Source: Psychromonas sp. L1A2 (lineage in GTDB: Bacteria; Pseudomonadota; Gammaproteobacteria; Enterobacterales; Psychromonadaceae). Taken from it: a stretch of DNA of 64,000 bases. Position numbers and translations under genes: made by a program. Of the stretch, positions 9,744 through 17,449 are shown one piece after another; position 1 is the first letter of the stretch; each line of letters starts with the position of its first letter. The notes under the pieces were generated by a model. It saw nothing but the letters and a program-made list of their open reading frames with translations. It had not been told where the DNA came from and did no database searches. The DNA is taken from NCBI RefSeq assembly GCF_009828855.1, contig NZ_WUAG01000001.1, positions 1,550,001 through 1,614,000 of the forward strand, read 5' to 3'.

Positions 9744-10334
9744 TTACTGCTTTCTGATTTGATTGGCACATTCAGCTAATACAATAGCACCTGCGGTTGA
9801 TACATTAAGTGAGTTGCCCATGCCAAACATAGGAATATGGATATGTTGGTGGCTTAATTTTAATGCTGCTTCACTTACACCTTTACGTTCATTACCTAAT
9901 ACTAAAACTGTATTGAGTGGATACTTAACTTCGCTGTAATCAACGGAACCATGGCATAGTTCAACACTATAAATAGTATAGCTTTCATCTAATAATGTTT
10001 TTAAGGTTGCTGTTGTAGTATCTCTGTATTCAACTGTTACCCATTTTGCTTCATTTCGAGATGCTTTTTTCATTTTTTTATCTGAAATACTCAAAGCACC
10101 TGCACCACATATAATCACTTTTTCGATAGCAAAGGCATCAGCTAAGCGAATAAAAGCACCAATGTTATAGCTGTTAGTGACATTATCTAATACAACTATT
10201 AAGGGTGTTTTGGGTTTGTCTAGGTATTCGTTTCTTGTTGGCTTACTTTGTCTAAGGTCTTCTTTACTCATTTGTATTTTTGAATTGTTTATTTCGTTTT
10301 TGCTACTTTTATTTATTATTGTTTTTTCTGTCAT
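9744..10334 (-). CDS. TrmH/SpoU-family RNA 2'-O-methyltransferase
   Basis: The protein is a SPOUT-class, SAM-dependent methyltransferase that modifies a ribose in tRNA or rRNA. The C-terminal catalytic part shows all three family motifs: VLDNVTNSYNIGAFIRLADA (motif 1), LVLGNERKGVS (motif 2) and HIPMFGMGNSLNVSTAGAIV (motif 3). The first 45 residues are polar and probably disordered. ATG at 10334 (196 residues) is preferred over ATG at 10361 because CAAGAG lies in front of it. The exact RNA target cannot be predicted. It stands alone. Confidence 0.85.
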   Translation of the reverse strand: MTEKTIINKSSKNEINNSKIQMSKEDLRQSKPTRNEYLDKPKTPLIVVLDNVTNSYNIGAFIRLADAFAIEKVIICGAGALSISDKKMKKASRNEAKWVTVEYRDTTTATLKTLLDESYTIYSVELCHGSVDYSEVKYPLNTVLVLGNERKGVSEAALKLSHQHIHIPMFGMGNSLNVSTAGAIVLAECANQIRKQ

Positions 10335-10740
10335 TTTTAACTCTTGTGGTTTTAGCAGCATTTAGTCTTTATTTTTAAGTGAATTAAACAATACTGTAAA
10401 TATAGCAGTAAGCTATTTGCAATGATTAATGTGGCGTTATTATCACTTATGTAGCAGTACGTGTCGATGTTGGTAGGTAAATTATTACAAAAAAATGAAA
10501 TGAGTAGATAAAGTATTTGTTGGGGAGGAAGGAGGTAAGATAATGATATGTTGCTCTTGAATCAAATATGAAATTTTATAATAAGTTATTTTGCTGAACT
10601 TTTAAGTTAAAGTGATCTTATGATAGGTCTTTGATGTATAAGTTATCTTGTAATAAACACAGAATCGTTATTTGTTTGCTATAACATTAATGTTATCTAC
10701 TTTAGCACTTTTTATATGTTTATTTAGAATGGAGCTTTAA
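10335..10740. other. Intergenic region with a five-codon ORF behind a strong ribosome site
   Basis: This 406-base region lies between divergently read genes. At 10529-10545 GGAAGGAGGTAAGATAATG places a near-perfect Shine-Dalgarno before a five-codon frame (M-I-C-C-S, 10543-10560). The following GCTCTTGAATCAAA recurs upstream of the gene at 36060. A leader-peptide role for the downstream cysteine-rich gene is speculative. Confidence 0.35.
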
Positions 10741-10980
10741 ATGTTAATACTAAGACCTAATTGTGAATGCTGTGATAAAAATTTACCTCCAGAATCTGTT
10801 GAAGCTTTCATTTGTACTTTTGAATGTACATTCTGTTTTAATTGTGCGGAAACAATATTAGACTTTATTTGTCCTAATTGTTCAGGAAATTTGGTTCAAC
10901 GCCCAATTCGTCCTGTAGCGGCTTTAAAAAATAACCCAGCATCAGCTAAGCGTGTATTAAAGGCCCATAGTTGTGCGTAA
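10741..10980 (+). CDS. DUF1272-family small cysteine-rich protein
   Basis: The 79-residue protein has eight cysteines in the N-terminal 50 residues, in pairs (CECC, CTFEC, CFNC, CPNC) typical of a small zinc-ribbon or RING-like fold. The pattern LRPNCECCDKNLPP and AFICTFECTFCFNCAE is that of the DUF1272 family, whose function is unknown. It is cytoplasmic by sequence. A metal-binding role is inferred from the cysteine pairs. The upstream leader carries a short frame that is itself cysteine-rich. Confidence 0.8.
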   Translation: MLILRPNCECCDKNLPPESVEAFICTFECTFCFNCAETILDFICPNCSGNLVQRPIRPVAALKNNPASAKRVLKAHSCA

Positions 10981-11201
10981 AGGCTATGTGGTGTGAGTTT
11001 TCTAGATTTTATGAGGCTTGGGAACATAATAAAATAGAGATAAACATAGAAAATACTATCCAGCTATGACTTGTGTCTACGTAGCTTTGAGCCACATACT
11101 TTTTAAAGATGAAACTTTTATCCATATTACTTGAGGAAGTCGTTCAGCTTAATTACGTTAACTTGCCGCACGATAATATTTTATAATCTAAGGGAAATAT
11201 A

Positions 11202-11612
11202 ATGAACATTAAAGTTAAAAAATCTATTGCTATACCATTGGCTCTCGCCCTGACTATTCAGCTTTCAGGCTGTGGTACTATTTTGAAACCAGAAAGAAAA
11301 GGCCAAAGCTCAGGCCAGCTTGATGTAGGGATTGTGGCATTAAATGCTATCGGTTTATTGTTCTTTCTTGTGCCTGGAGTGATTGCCTTTGCAGTTGATT
11401 TTAATAATGGCACTATCTATTTACCTGGTGGCTCAGCTTCTATTAATGAGAGTGATGTAAATATTGTGTACATCGATGGTGAAGTAACGAATGAAAAAAT
11501 AGAGACGGCTATTTTAGAACAAACAGGTGATGTTGTTAGTTTGAACGATAGTAATGTTCAATCAAGTGACAATATGGGAAGTGATTTTAAAAATGAAGTT
11601 AGGTTTTTATAA
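11202..11612 (+). CDS. Small lipoprotein with transmembrane-like segment
   Basis: The 136-residue protein has a lipoprotein signal: a charged start, a hydrophobic stretch and the lipobox LSGC at about residues 21-24. The next part (GTILKPERKGQSSGQLDVGI) and a hydrophobic segment (LNAIGLLFFLVPGVIAFAVD) are typical of a family of short proteobacterial lipoproteins of unknown role. The C-terminal 45 residues are polar and acidic. The GTIL opening resembles YceK-type lipoproteins. AAGGGAAA lies before the ATG. Localisation is probably the outer membrane; function is unknown. Confidence 0.75.
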   Translation: MNIKVKKSIAIPLALALTIQLSGCGTILKPERKGQSSGQLDVGIVALNAIGLLFFLVPGVIAFAVDFNNGTIYLPGGSASINESDVNIVYIDGEVTNEKIETAILEQTGDVVSLNDSNVQSSDNMGSDFKNEVRFL

Positions 11613-11710
11613 CGTCTTATCTACCGTCACATAATGGTTATGTCAGATAGATTTTAAAGCTGTGATTAATACGATTATTATCACTTCATTTTGAACTTTC
11701 TCTTCAAATT

Positions 11711-11741
11711 AAATGGCTATCACTAAATGTGATAACCATTT
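11711..11741. terminator. Hairpin between convergent lipoprotein and MFS genes
   Basis: A 13-bp stem with one mismatch (AAATGG-TATCAC / GTGATA-CCATTT) and a five-base loop lies midway between two convergent genes and is flanked by AT-rich sequence on both sides. It is probably a bidirectional terminator. Confidence 0.6.
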
Positions 11742-11746
11742 AATCT

Positions 11747-13042
11747 TTATTTTTCATTTTCATTTTCATTTTCATTTTCATTTTCATCGATAGCATCAAC
11801 TTCTGTTCGAGGATCCATTTCATAAGCGGCAGGGCCTGCCATATCAGTGACGGTACGAAACTCTTCTTTTTCCTCTAATGTTGATGGTGGAATGTGACTG
11901 CGTCGTCTAAATAAAACGATGATAAAAAAGATAATTAGCGATCCGCTAGTAAATGCATAAAGGCCGTCTGGCCCCATAAACTTCATTGCGAGTGATGCGA
12001 GTGGTGCTCCAATTGCTGATGATAATCCTAGTGTGATTAGCATAGCACTGCTTATTTCTACAAAATCATCGGATGTCGCGTTATCGTTTGCGTGAGCTAA
12101 ACATATCGCGTACAACGTCATGCAGCTTCCTCCCCAGAAAAAAGCAGAAATGAAAGCCGGCCAACCTGCAAAAACAGTTATAAAATGAGGTAAATAAACA
12201 AATGATAATGAAACCGCAGAGCCTACTAAAGCTGCATACATAAGTACTGTTCTTCTATCAAACCTATCGGATAGTTTTCCTAATGGTAGCTGAAAGCAGG
12301 CACCTCCAAGTACAGTCGCAGATAAAAACAAGCCCAACTGGCTACTATCAAAGTTATTATCCTTTGCGTAGATTGGGGCTAGAGACCAAAAAGCACCTGT
12401 CACTAAACCTGCGACGACTGCACCAATAAGTGCTATATGTGAATGTTGCCAAACCTTGAACATATTCAATTTTACTCGGTGCACTACGGCAGGGGCTGCA
12501 GAACGTGTAAGAGAAACGGGGATGATAGCAATCGATATTAAAATGGCAGCTAGGCTAAATAACATGACATCTTCTACCGTTCCCCCTAAGTTAAATAATT
12601 GTTGTCCACACATCACCATGATTAAATTGAGGGTTGTATAAATAGAAAGTATTGAACCTCGGTTTTGTGCGTTGGCATTACCATTTAACCAACTTTCAAT
12701 GATCATATACAGACCTGAAATAACGATGCCTATAATGAATCGAAGTAACATCCAACTATAAAATTCAGGTAATAAAGGGAAAATTAAGATCACGACAGAG
12801 TAGGATGTCGCTAACACCGCAAAACTACGGATGTGTCCAACCCTTTTTAGCATATAAGGTGTCGCTAAACACCCTGATACAAATCCTAGGAAATAGGCTG
12901 AGCCCGTTAATGCAACTTGAGTATCGGAAAAGCCAACTTCACTCGCTGCAATAGGAAGTAATGTTAATAACAAGCCGTGTCCAAGTAATAAAAACGCATT
13001 AGACATGAGTAATGATGAGATAGGGATTAGTGCACGTAACAT
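11747..13042 (-). CDS. YcaD-like MFS transporter with Glu-Asn repeat tail
   Basis: This 431-residue, 12-helix major facilitator resembles E. coli YcaD (SAYFLGFVSGCLATPYMLKRVGHIR in the helix 2-3 region, IESWLNGNANAQNRG in the central part). The substrate is unknown. The cytoplasmic C-terminus is acidic and ends in five Glu-Asn dipeptides encoded by a perfect hexanucleotide repeat at 11755-11784. Unit changes keep the frame and only alter tail length. The gene is monocistronic and convergent with the lipoprotein gene. Confidence 0.8.
   Translation of the reverse strand: MLRALIPISSLLMSNAFLLLGHGLLLTLLPIAASEVGFSDTQVALTGSAYFLGFVSGCLATPYMLKRVGHIRSFAVLATSYSVVILIFPLLPEFYSWMLLRFIIGIVISGLYMIIESWLNGNANAQNRGSILSIYTTLNLIMVMCGQQLFNLGGTVEDVMLFSLAAILISIAIIPVSLTRSAAPAVVHRVKLNMFKVWQHSHIALIGAVVAGLVTGAFWSLAPIYAKDNNFDSSQLGLFLSATVLGGACFQLPLGKLSDRFDRRTVLMYAALVGSAVSLSFVYLPHFITVFAGWPAFISAFFWGGSCMTLYAICLAHANDNATSDDFVEISSAMLITLGLSSAIGAPLASLAMKFMGPDGLYAFTSGSLIIFFIIVLFRRRSHIPPSTLEEKEEFRTVTDMAGPAAYEMDPRTEVDAIDENENENENENEK
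11755..11784. repeat. Hexanucleotide microsatellite (CATTTT)5 in coding sequence
   Basis: Five perfect CATTTT units encode the Glu-Asn tail of the MFS protein on the minus strand. The six-base unit keeps the reading frame, so slippage changes protein length and cannot switch the gene off. Confidence 0.9.
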
Positions 13043-13820
13043 ATAACTCCAATAGGATTGGCTATAATGCAGTGTTTTTATTTTTCACTTACATTATGGC
13101 GATACCAAGATTATTTGTATGTGATTGTATTTTTCTTGTTCTTAGTCAGAATGAGCAATTTATTATTAAATTTAATAAAGGTTTTTGTAGAAAAGCACAG
13201 AATATATTCTTTAATGAAAGAACTATGCCAACATAATTAAAGTTTTTTATTCTTTTAAATCATAAGCTTATTTTAATTGGGTGTAATGATGTTAATTTTT
13301 TAGCACCAAGTTGGTTTGTACTTTCTCAATACGCACTTTTTTGTACAAAGCGGTAAAGTAATAAAACGATTAACAATACTGATTAGAAATGGATTTAAAA
13401 GTAACCAAAATAACTTTATTTTTTCGCTTTGAATGCGAGCTAAAGTTGCTAGACCCATCACCGTTCAAGTGCTTTGTTCAGTCGTCAGCTTGTACTCCAA
13501 ATCAACGCGTAACATGATAACAATAGCTAGTCCTTTTAGAAGATTACAGCAGAGTTGATTTTCAGTTAACGACCCAGAGCTGTGGAGCAAATATCTTTGT
13601 TCTTAGAAAGTATTGATTTCACCCGTTAGATCTTTCTCTTTCTGCTTAGTGCCTGTTGACTTCATTGTTTTCTGAATGTTTCACTTTGAATGGTAACGGT
13701 TATATATCAAAAGGTTAAATCTTTAGCTGATGTGAACTTGAGTGAATGCTCAACCGCCGCTTTAACCTTTTTAATTTCTTTTATCAGTTTTTTAAATCAT
13801 TGTACGATGCTTTATTTTGC
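13043..13820. other. Intergenic region with repeat family B copy 1
   Basis: This 778-base gap precedes the YcaD-like gene and follows the thioesterase gene, both on the minus strand. The part from about 13450 to 13707 is a diverged copy of the element at 14633-14910. Open frames at 13030-13240 overlap each other, lack ribosome sites and have no protein character, so I did not call them. Confidence 0.5.
13450..13707 (+). repeat. Dispersed intergenic repeat family B, copy 1
   Basis: It aligns in order with 14633-14910: ATTCAGTCG-like, ACAATRGCTAGT, TTGATT, and TTAGATCTTT-CTTT-TGC-TAG words occur with similar spacing. Both copies are in the same orientation and flank the thioesterase gene. The ends are degraded compared with copy 2. 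Confidence 0.5.
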
Positions 13821-14402
13821 CTAAGCACTTTGTACTGTTTGTGGTTGTTTACTTTGCGCTCTGTTCTTCGCCTCTTTTCTTTCTTCTGAACGTTTTTCTT
13901 TACGTTTTAAGGCGGCTGCAAAACGCTCTCTTTCTCTATCTGTTTCGCAAATGATTTGTGGAATATGACGAGGTTTCCCTTCTGGATCAAGAGATACAAA
14001 GGTGAGGTATGCAGATGCAGTATGTCGAACTTCACCTGTTAATACTGCTTCAGCTTCAATTCGAGCACCAATTTCCATTGATGTTGAACCAACATAATTG
14101 ACACTGGTTTTTATTCTTAGAATATCACCAACATAAACAGGAGAGTGGAAATCTAAACGGTCAAGAGATACTGTAACCGCATTCCCACCAGTATGACGCA
14201 TACCAACCATACACGCAGTATTGTCGACTAATTTCATTATTGAACCACCATGAACATTGCCGGCGATGTTAGCGTCGACATCCATCATTTGTTGAACAAC
14301 CGTGATGGTACTGAATGCAATTGTTTTTGGTTCCATATTGTCTTCGATATAAGCGTCAGTAGGTCTAACTTGTTTTCTATCGATGATTTTTACAGCTTTC
14401 AT
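13821..14402 (-). CDS. Acyl-CoA thioesterase, hotdog fold (YciA/BFIT type)
   Basis: The 193-residue cytoplasmic enzyme has one hotdog domain (about residues 28-140) and a highly charged C-terminal tail. The family hallmark GNVHGGSIMKLVDNTACMVGMRHTG includes the region that supplies the catalytic Asp and CoA contacts, and VTVSLDRLDFHSPVYVGD follows. Such enzymes hydrolyse acyl-CoA to free acid and CoA. The chain-length range is not predictable. GGAG lies before the ATG. The Lys/Arg/Glu/Gln-rich tail of about 40 residues extends beyond the core fold. Confidence 0.88.
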   Translation of the reverse strand: MKAVKIIDRKQVRPTDAYIEDNMEPKTIAFSTITVVQQMMDVDANIAGNVHGGSIMKLVDNTACMVGMRHTGGNAVTVSLDRLDFHSPVYVGDILRIKTSVNYVGSTSMEIGARIEAEAVLTGEVRHTASAYLTFVSLDPEGKPRHIPQIICETDRERERFAAALKRKEKRSEERKEAKNRAQSKQPQTVQSA

Positions 14403-14632
14403 TGTTTCTCCAGATTAAGGTCGGTATTGAGAATTTGTCTGACACGACAAAAAATGTCACCATTTAGGATCTGCGTCACATTTTTTGATTTTCAGACTAG
14501 TATAAATATTTTTCAGTATAATTGTTAATTATTTGTTATTAATTTTCTTTATATTTTGAAAAGAAATGTTAATGAATGTGAATATTGAATAATTTATTAG
14601 ATAAAATTGAGGTTACAGGTAGCGAAAAGAGG

Positions 14633-14910
14633 CTATATACCCGTTGCTAATCAAGAGGCATTATTCAGTCGCTAACTCGGACGCCAGACAAGGCGTTGAT
14701 GACAATGGCTAGTTCTTATCGAATGTTACAACGCGGTATTGATTCTCGAGTTGGCGAACCGCAGGGCAAGTCATGAGGCAACCACTTTTGTTCTTGTCAT
14801 AGCAAGGAAATAAAGTCTCGATTTAACCCCTTAGATCTTTACCTTTATGCCTAGAATTTGTTTACTTCACGATTTGCTGATTTTTGCATCTTGTTTAGTG
14901 ACGGGTATAG
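14633..14910 (+). repeat. Dispersed intergenic repeat family B, copy 2, with terminal inverted repeats
   Basis: This 278-base non-coding unit starts with CTATATACCCGT and ends with ACGGGTATAG, so the ends are inverted repeats. It contains no long ORF. The internal sequence is related to 13450-13707. The layout is that of a miniature inverted-repeat element (MITE-like); mobility is inferred. Confidence 0.55.
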
Positions 14911-15040
14911 ATAGTAGTGAGAATAGGCAGGTGTTTATTTTGATCGAGTGAAGCTTAATCATGGATATTTGTATCAGTAATTAAGAGCGTTTTATAGAGT
15001 GGTGAGGTTAATAATAGAAGGGGTGGTTTATATAAGAAAA

Positions 15041-15075
15041 GAACACCGAAACCCTAATAACAGGTTAAGGTGTTC
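15041..15075 (-). terminator. Terminator downstream of haloacid dehalogenase-like gene
   Basis: The stem GAACACC / GGTGTTC continues with AACC / GGTT, and on the minus strand is followed by TTTTCTTATA. It lies about 60 bases past the stop codon at 15137. Confidence 0.75.
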
Positions 15076-15136
15076 ACATAATGCTAAATCAATTTTGACT
15101 TTTGAGCATTAGAATAAAGGTTAATTAGCTTAATAC

Positions 15137-15913
15137 TTATTTAGCATTAGTCTCTAACTGGTTTGCTATCTCAATAAGGTCACTTCCAATCAGGTCTGGT
15201 TTTGCTACAAGCGGGTAAAGTGCTTTACCAGGACGCATGATAAATGCTGTTTTCCAGCCTGCTTTATCTGCACCAGCTAAATCCCATGGATGTGCAGCGA
15301 TTAACATTGCATCTTCAGGTGCGACATTCATTTCTTTTTGTGCCCATTCATACACTTTCAAATCAGGTTTAAATGTTTTTAAGTTTTGAACCGTTAATGA
15401 ACCATCAAAATATTGTGCTAGGTTTGAGTTTTTAAGTTGAGCTGCAATACCTGCATCAGATGAATTAGTTAGCGTAATCATGGTATATCCCATTGCACGT
15501 AGCTTTTTCAAACCTTCAACAACATCTTTATGTGGTGCTAAATCTCTAAATGGAGTTAGTACTGCTGTGCGTGCTTCTTCTGGTGTTAGTTTTATATTTT
15601 TTTGGTTTGCAATCATTTCTAATGATGCGATACCGATTTCAGCAAAACTATTATATTCGCCTGTTACATTACCTACTAATGAGTAATGTAGCATAGTAGT
15701 AAACCAATAAGGGACTAAGTCATCTCGACCACCTAATGCTTTAGACACTGATTTACCTACATTGCCTAAGTCTAGGAGTGTTTCATTAACATCAAAGAAA
15801 ATGACCTTTGGTTTTAGTTGTTCATTTGAGTCTGAATCTTGAGAATGTGCAGTAGTGGTCATTAAGCTCATTGACACTAATAAACCAATCATAAGAGTTT
15901 TAAAACGAATCAT
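15137..15913 (-). CDS. Exported haloacid dehalogenase, type II-like
   Basis: The protein has 258 residues. The HAD core shows motif I FFDVNETLLDL with the nucleophile Asp41, motif II TLTNSSDAG, the motif III lysine in FKPDLKVYEWA, and motif IV AAHPWDLAGADKAGWKTAFIMR. This matches L-2-haloacid dehalogenase (type II), which releases halide from short 2-haloacids. An N-terminal signal peptide (MIGLLVSMSLMTTTAHS) indicates export to the periplasm, unusual for the family, whose known members are mostly cytoplasmic. True dehalogenase activity versus a phosphatase-like role is unproven. Confidence 0.85.
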   Translation of the reverse strand: MIRFKTLMIGLLVSMSLMTTTAHSQDSDSNEQLKPKVIFFDVNETLLDLGNVGKSVSKALGGRDDLVPYWFTTMLHYSLVGNVTGEYNSFAEIGIASLEMIANQKNIKLTPEEARTAVLTPFRDLAPHKDVVEGLKKLRAMGYTMITLTNSSDAGIAAQLKNSNLAQYFDGSLTVQNLKTFKPDLKVYEWAQKEMNVAPEDAMLIAAHPWDLAGADKAGWKTAFIMRPGKALYPLVAKPDLIGSDLIEIANQLETNAK

Positions 15914-16368
15914 TATAAATAATACCTGTAAAGTTAAATTGTAAAGATTATAAATAAAGCCTATAAACGACGTTATAGCGCTTAAATAAACGAAAAACGG
16001 CCTGAAACTTGAAAAGAGAAATAGGCCGTTCTGTTATAGACCTTTGAATATCACTTTTAATTTCAATTTATTTTTATTTTTATAAAAATAAATTACTTGA
16101 GCATGGTTGTTGCTAATAAAAAGACTGCTAGTGTTGAGGTTGTTGTGAGTTCGTATTATTAAACAAACGGTCAGGGGCTTTAAAAAGAAGCTATTTATTA
16201 GTAAGCTTGTTTACAGTTGTTGAGAGAAAACAATGTCATCTAAATGAAACTCTACTATTGTTCTTTTCCACTACTAAATGATTAACTATCTCGATTATCT
16301 AATGAAAAAATATTTGTGTATTTATTTTACGATAAGCTTTTGTTAACAAATTAAATAATAGGATATTT
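15914..16368. other. Divergent intergenic region with two hairpins
   Basis: It separates the exported dehalogenase-like gene from the DUF1656-HlyD-FUSC operon. It contains an 8-bp-arm inverted repeat AACGGCCT / AGGCCGTT (15996-16030) and a perfect 13-bp-arm AT-only hairpin at 16065-16094. Promoters for both directions should be here, and the hairpins may insulate them. No gene was seen. Confidence 0.5.
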
Positions 16369-16572
16369 ATGCTTCAAGCTGTGGTTTTAGGTGGGATGAC
16401 GTTTAGTCCTTTGGTTATTTATATTCCGATCACTTTTATCTTATCTGCATTAACTCGTTTTATTTTACACCGTCTAGATTGGCATGATCGAATTTGGAAA
16501 GTTGCATGGTTTGAAGTATCACTTTTTGTCTGTTATTTCGCCTTAATTGTCTATTTATTAAGTGGAAGATAA
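16369..16572 (+). CDS. DUF1656 small membrane protein (AaeX-like)
   Basis: This 67-residue protein has two hydrophobic segments. It matches the DUF1656 family (MTFSPLVIYIPITFILSALTRFILHRL, then a conserved Trp-rich turn), to which E. coli AaeX belongs. Members almost always stand first in operons with an HlyD-type adaptor and an FUSC-type membrane protein, as here. Its own function is unknown. The stop codon TAA directly abuts the next gene's first possible ATG. AATAGGA precedes the start. Confidence 0.85.
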   Translation: MLQAVVLGGMTFSPLVIYIPITFILSALTRFILHRLDWHDRIWKVAWFEVSLFVCYFALIVYLLSGR

Positions 16573-17439
16573 ATGCTTATGAAAAAATATTTACGTATTA
16601 CTTTTACCATTGCTGTCGTGTTTGCTGCGGTCTTTGCCGGGCGTTGGGTTTGGACTGATTACATGCATACGCCTTGGACTCGTGATGGACGGATTAGAGC
16701 TGAAATTGTGACCGTTTCGGCAGACGTTTCAGGCTGGGTGACCACTTTAAATGTGAAAGATGGTCAAGACGTTAAGAAAGGACAATTACTTTTTAGTGTG
16801 GATAATAAACGTTATCAAGCTGCTTTAGGAAAAGCCAAAGCGAATACGGAAAGTGCGTTATTAACCTGGGAATTAGCTAAACATAAATACAATCGCCGTG
16901 TTGAATTAAAGAGTCAAAAAGCAATCAGTGAAGAAGATTTAGAGTTAACCCGTATCAATAGAAATATTGCAAATGCAAATTATGACCTTGCTAAAACAGA
17001 GCAGGATTTAGCGCAGTTAAATGTTGATAGAACTGAGGTTGTTGCGCCTGTGTCGGGTCAAATAATTAATTTGAATTTACGTCAAGGTAATTATATAGGA
17101 CAAGGAGTCTCAGTTTTTGCCATTGTAAAATCTAATTCTTTTTATGTAACCGGTTATTTTGAAGAGACTAAAATTCCACTGATTTATGAAAATCAACAAG
17201 CCAAAATTGCATTGCTGAGTGGAGGCAAGCAACTCACCGGACATGTAGTTAGTGTCGGTAAAGCCATTGCAAATACTAATACACAAAGTAATAGTCAATT
17301 GTTACCACAGGTTCAACAAACGTTTAACTGGGTACGTCTATCTCAGCGTATTCCCGTTGATATTCAATTAGATGCATTACCGAAAGATAGTCAGCTCAGC
17401 GCAGGTATGACAGCCACAATACACCTCTCTACAAAATAA
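16573..17439 (+). CDS. HlyD-family membrane-fusion protein (AaeA-like)
   Basis: The 288-residue protein has an N-terminal membrane anchor (about residues 6-25), a biotinyl-lipoyl-like domain split by an alpha-helical hairpin (about residues 45-160; VSGWVTTLNVKDGQDVKKGQ and VVAPVSGQIINLNLRQGNYI), and a beta-barrel region. It is the periplasmic adaptor of an efflux pump, linking the FUSC protein encoded next to an outer-membrane channel. The family includes AaeA, which exports aromatic carboxylic acids. The start is either ATG 16573 or ATG 16579. No outer-membrane TolC-type gene is adjacent. Confidence 0.85.
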   Translation: MLMKKYLRITFTIAVVFAAVFAGRWVWTDYMHTPWTRDGRIRAEIVTVSADVSGWVTTLNVKDGQDVKKGQLLFSVDNKRYQAALGKAKANTESALLTWELAKHKYNRRVELKSQKAISEEDLELTRINRNIANANYDLAKTEQDLAQLNVDRTEVVAPVSGQIINLNLRQGNYIGQGVSVFAIVKSNSFYVTGYFEETKIPLIYENQQAKIALLSGGKQLTGHVVSVGKAIANTNTQSNSQLLPQVQQTFNWVRLSQRIPVDIQLDALPKDSQLSAGMTATIHLSTK

Positions 17440-17449
17440 GGAGAATATT

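Larger units (their letters stand above)
14403..15136. other. Intergenic region with repeat family B copy 2 and a terminator
   Basis: This 734-base gap contains the thioesterase promoter at the left, repeat B copy 2 at 14633-14910, and the terminator of the downstream dehalogenase-like gene at 15041-15075. No gene was seen. Confidence 0.6.

Noticed and set aside
13030-13240. Two overlapping plus-strand frames of about 60-68 codons
   Set aside because: They overlap each other in different frames in AT-rich DNA and extend from the 5' end of the divergent MFS gene. Neither shows family character.
14250-14528. 92-codon plus-strand frame antisense to the thioesterase start
   Set aside because: It is the complement of a well-supported gene and its promoter, with random-looking translation.
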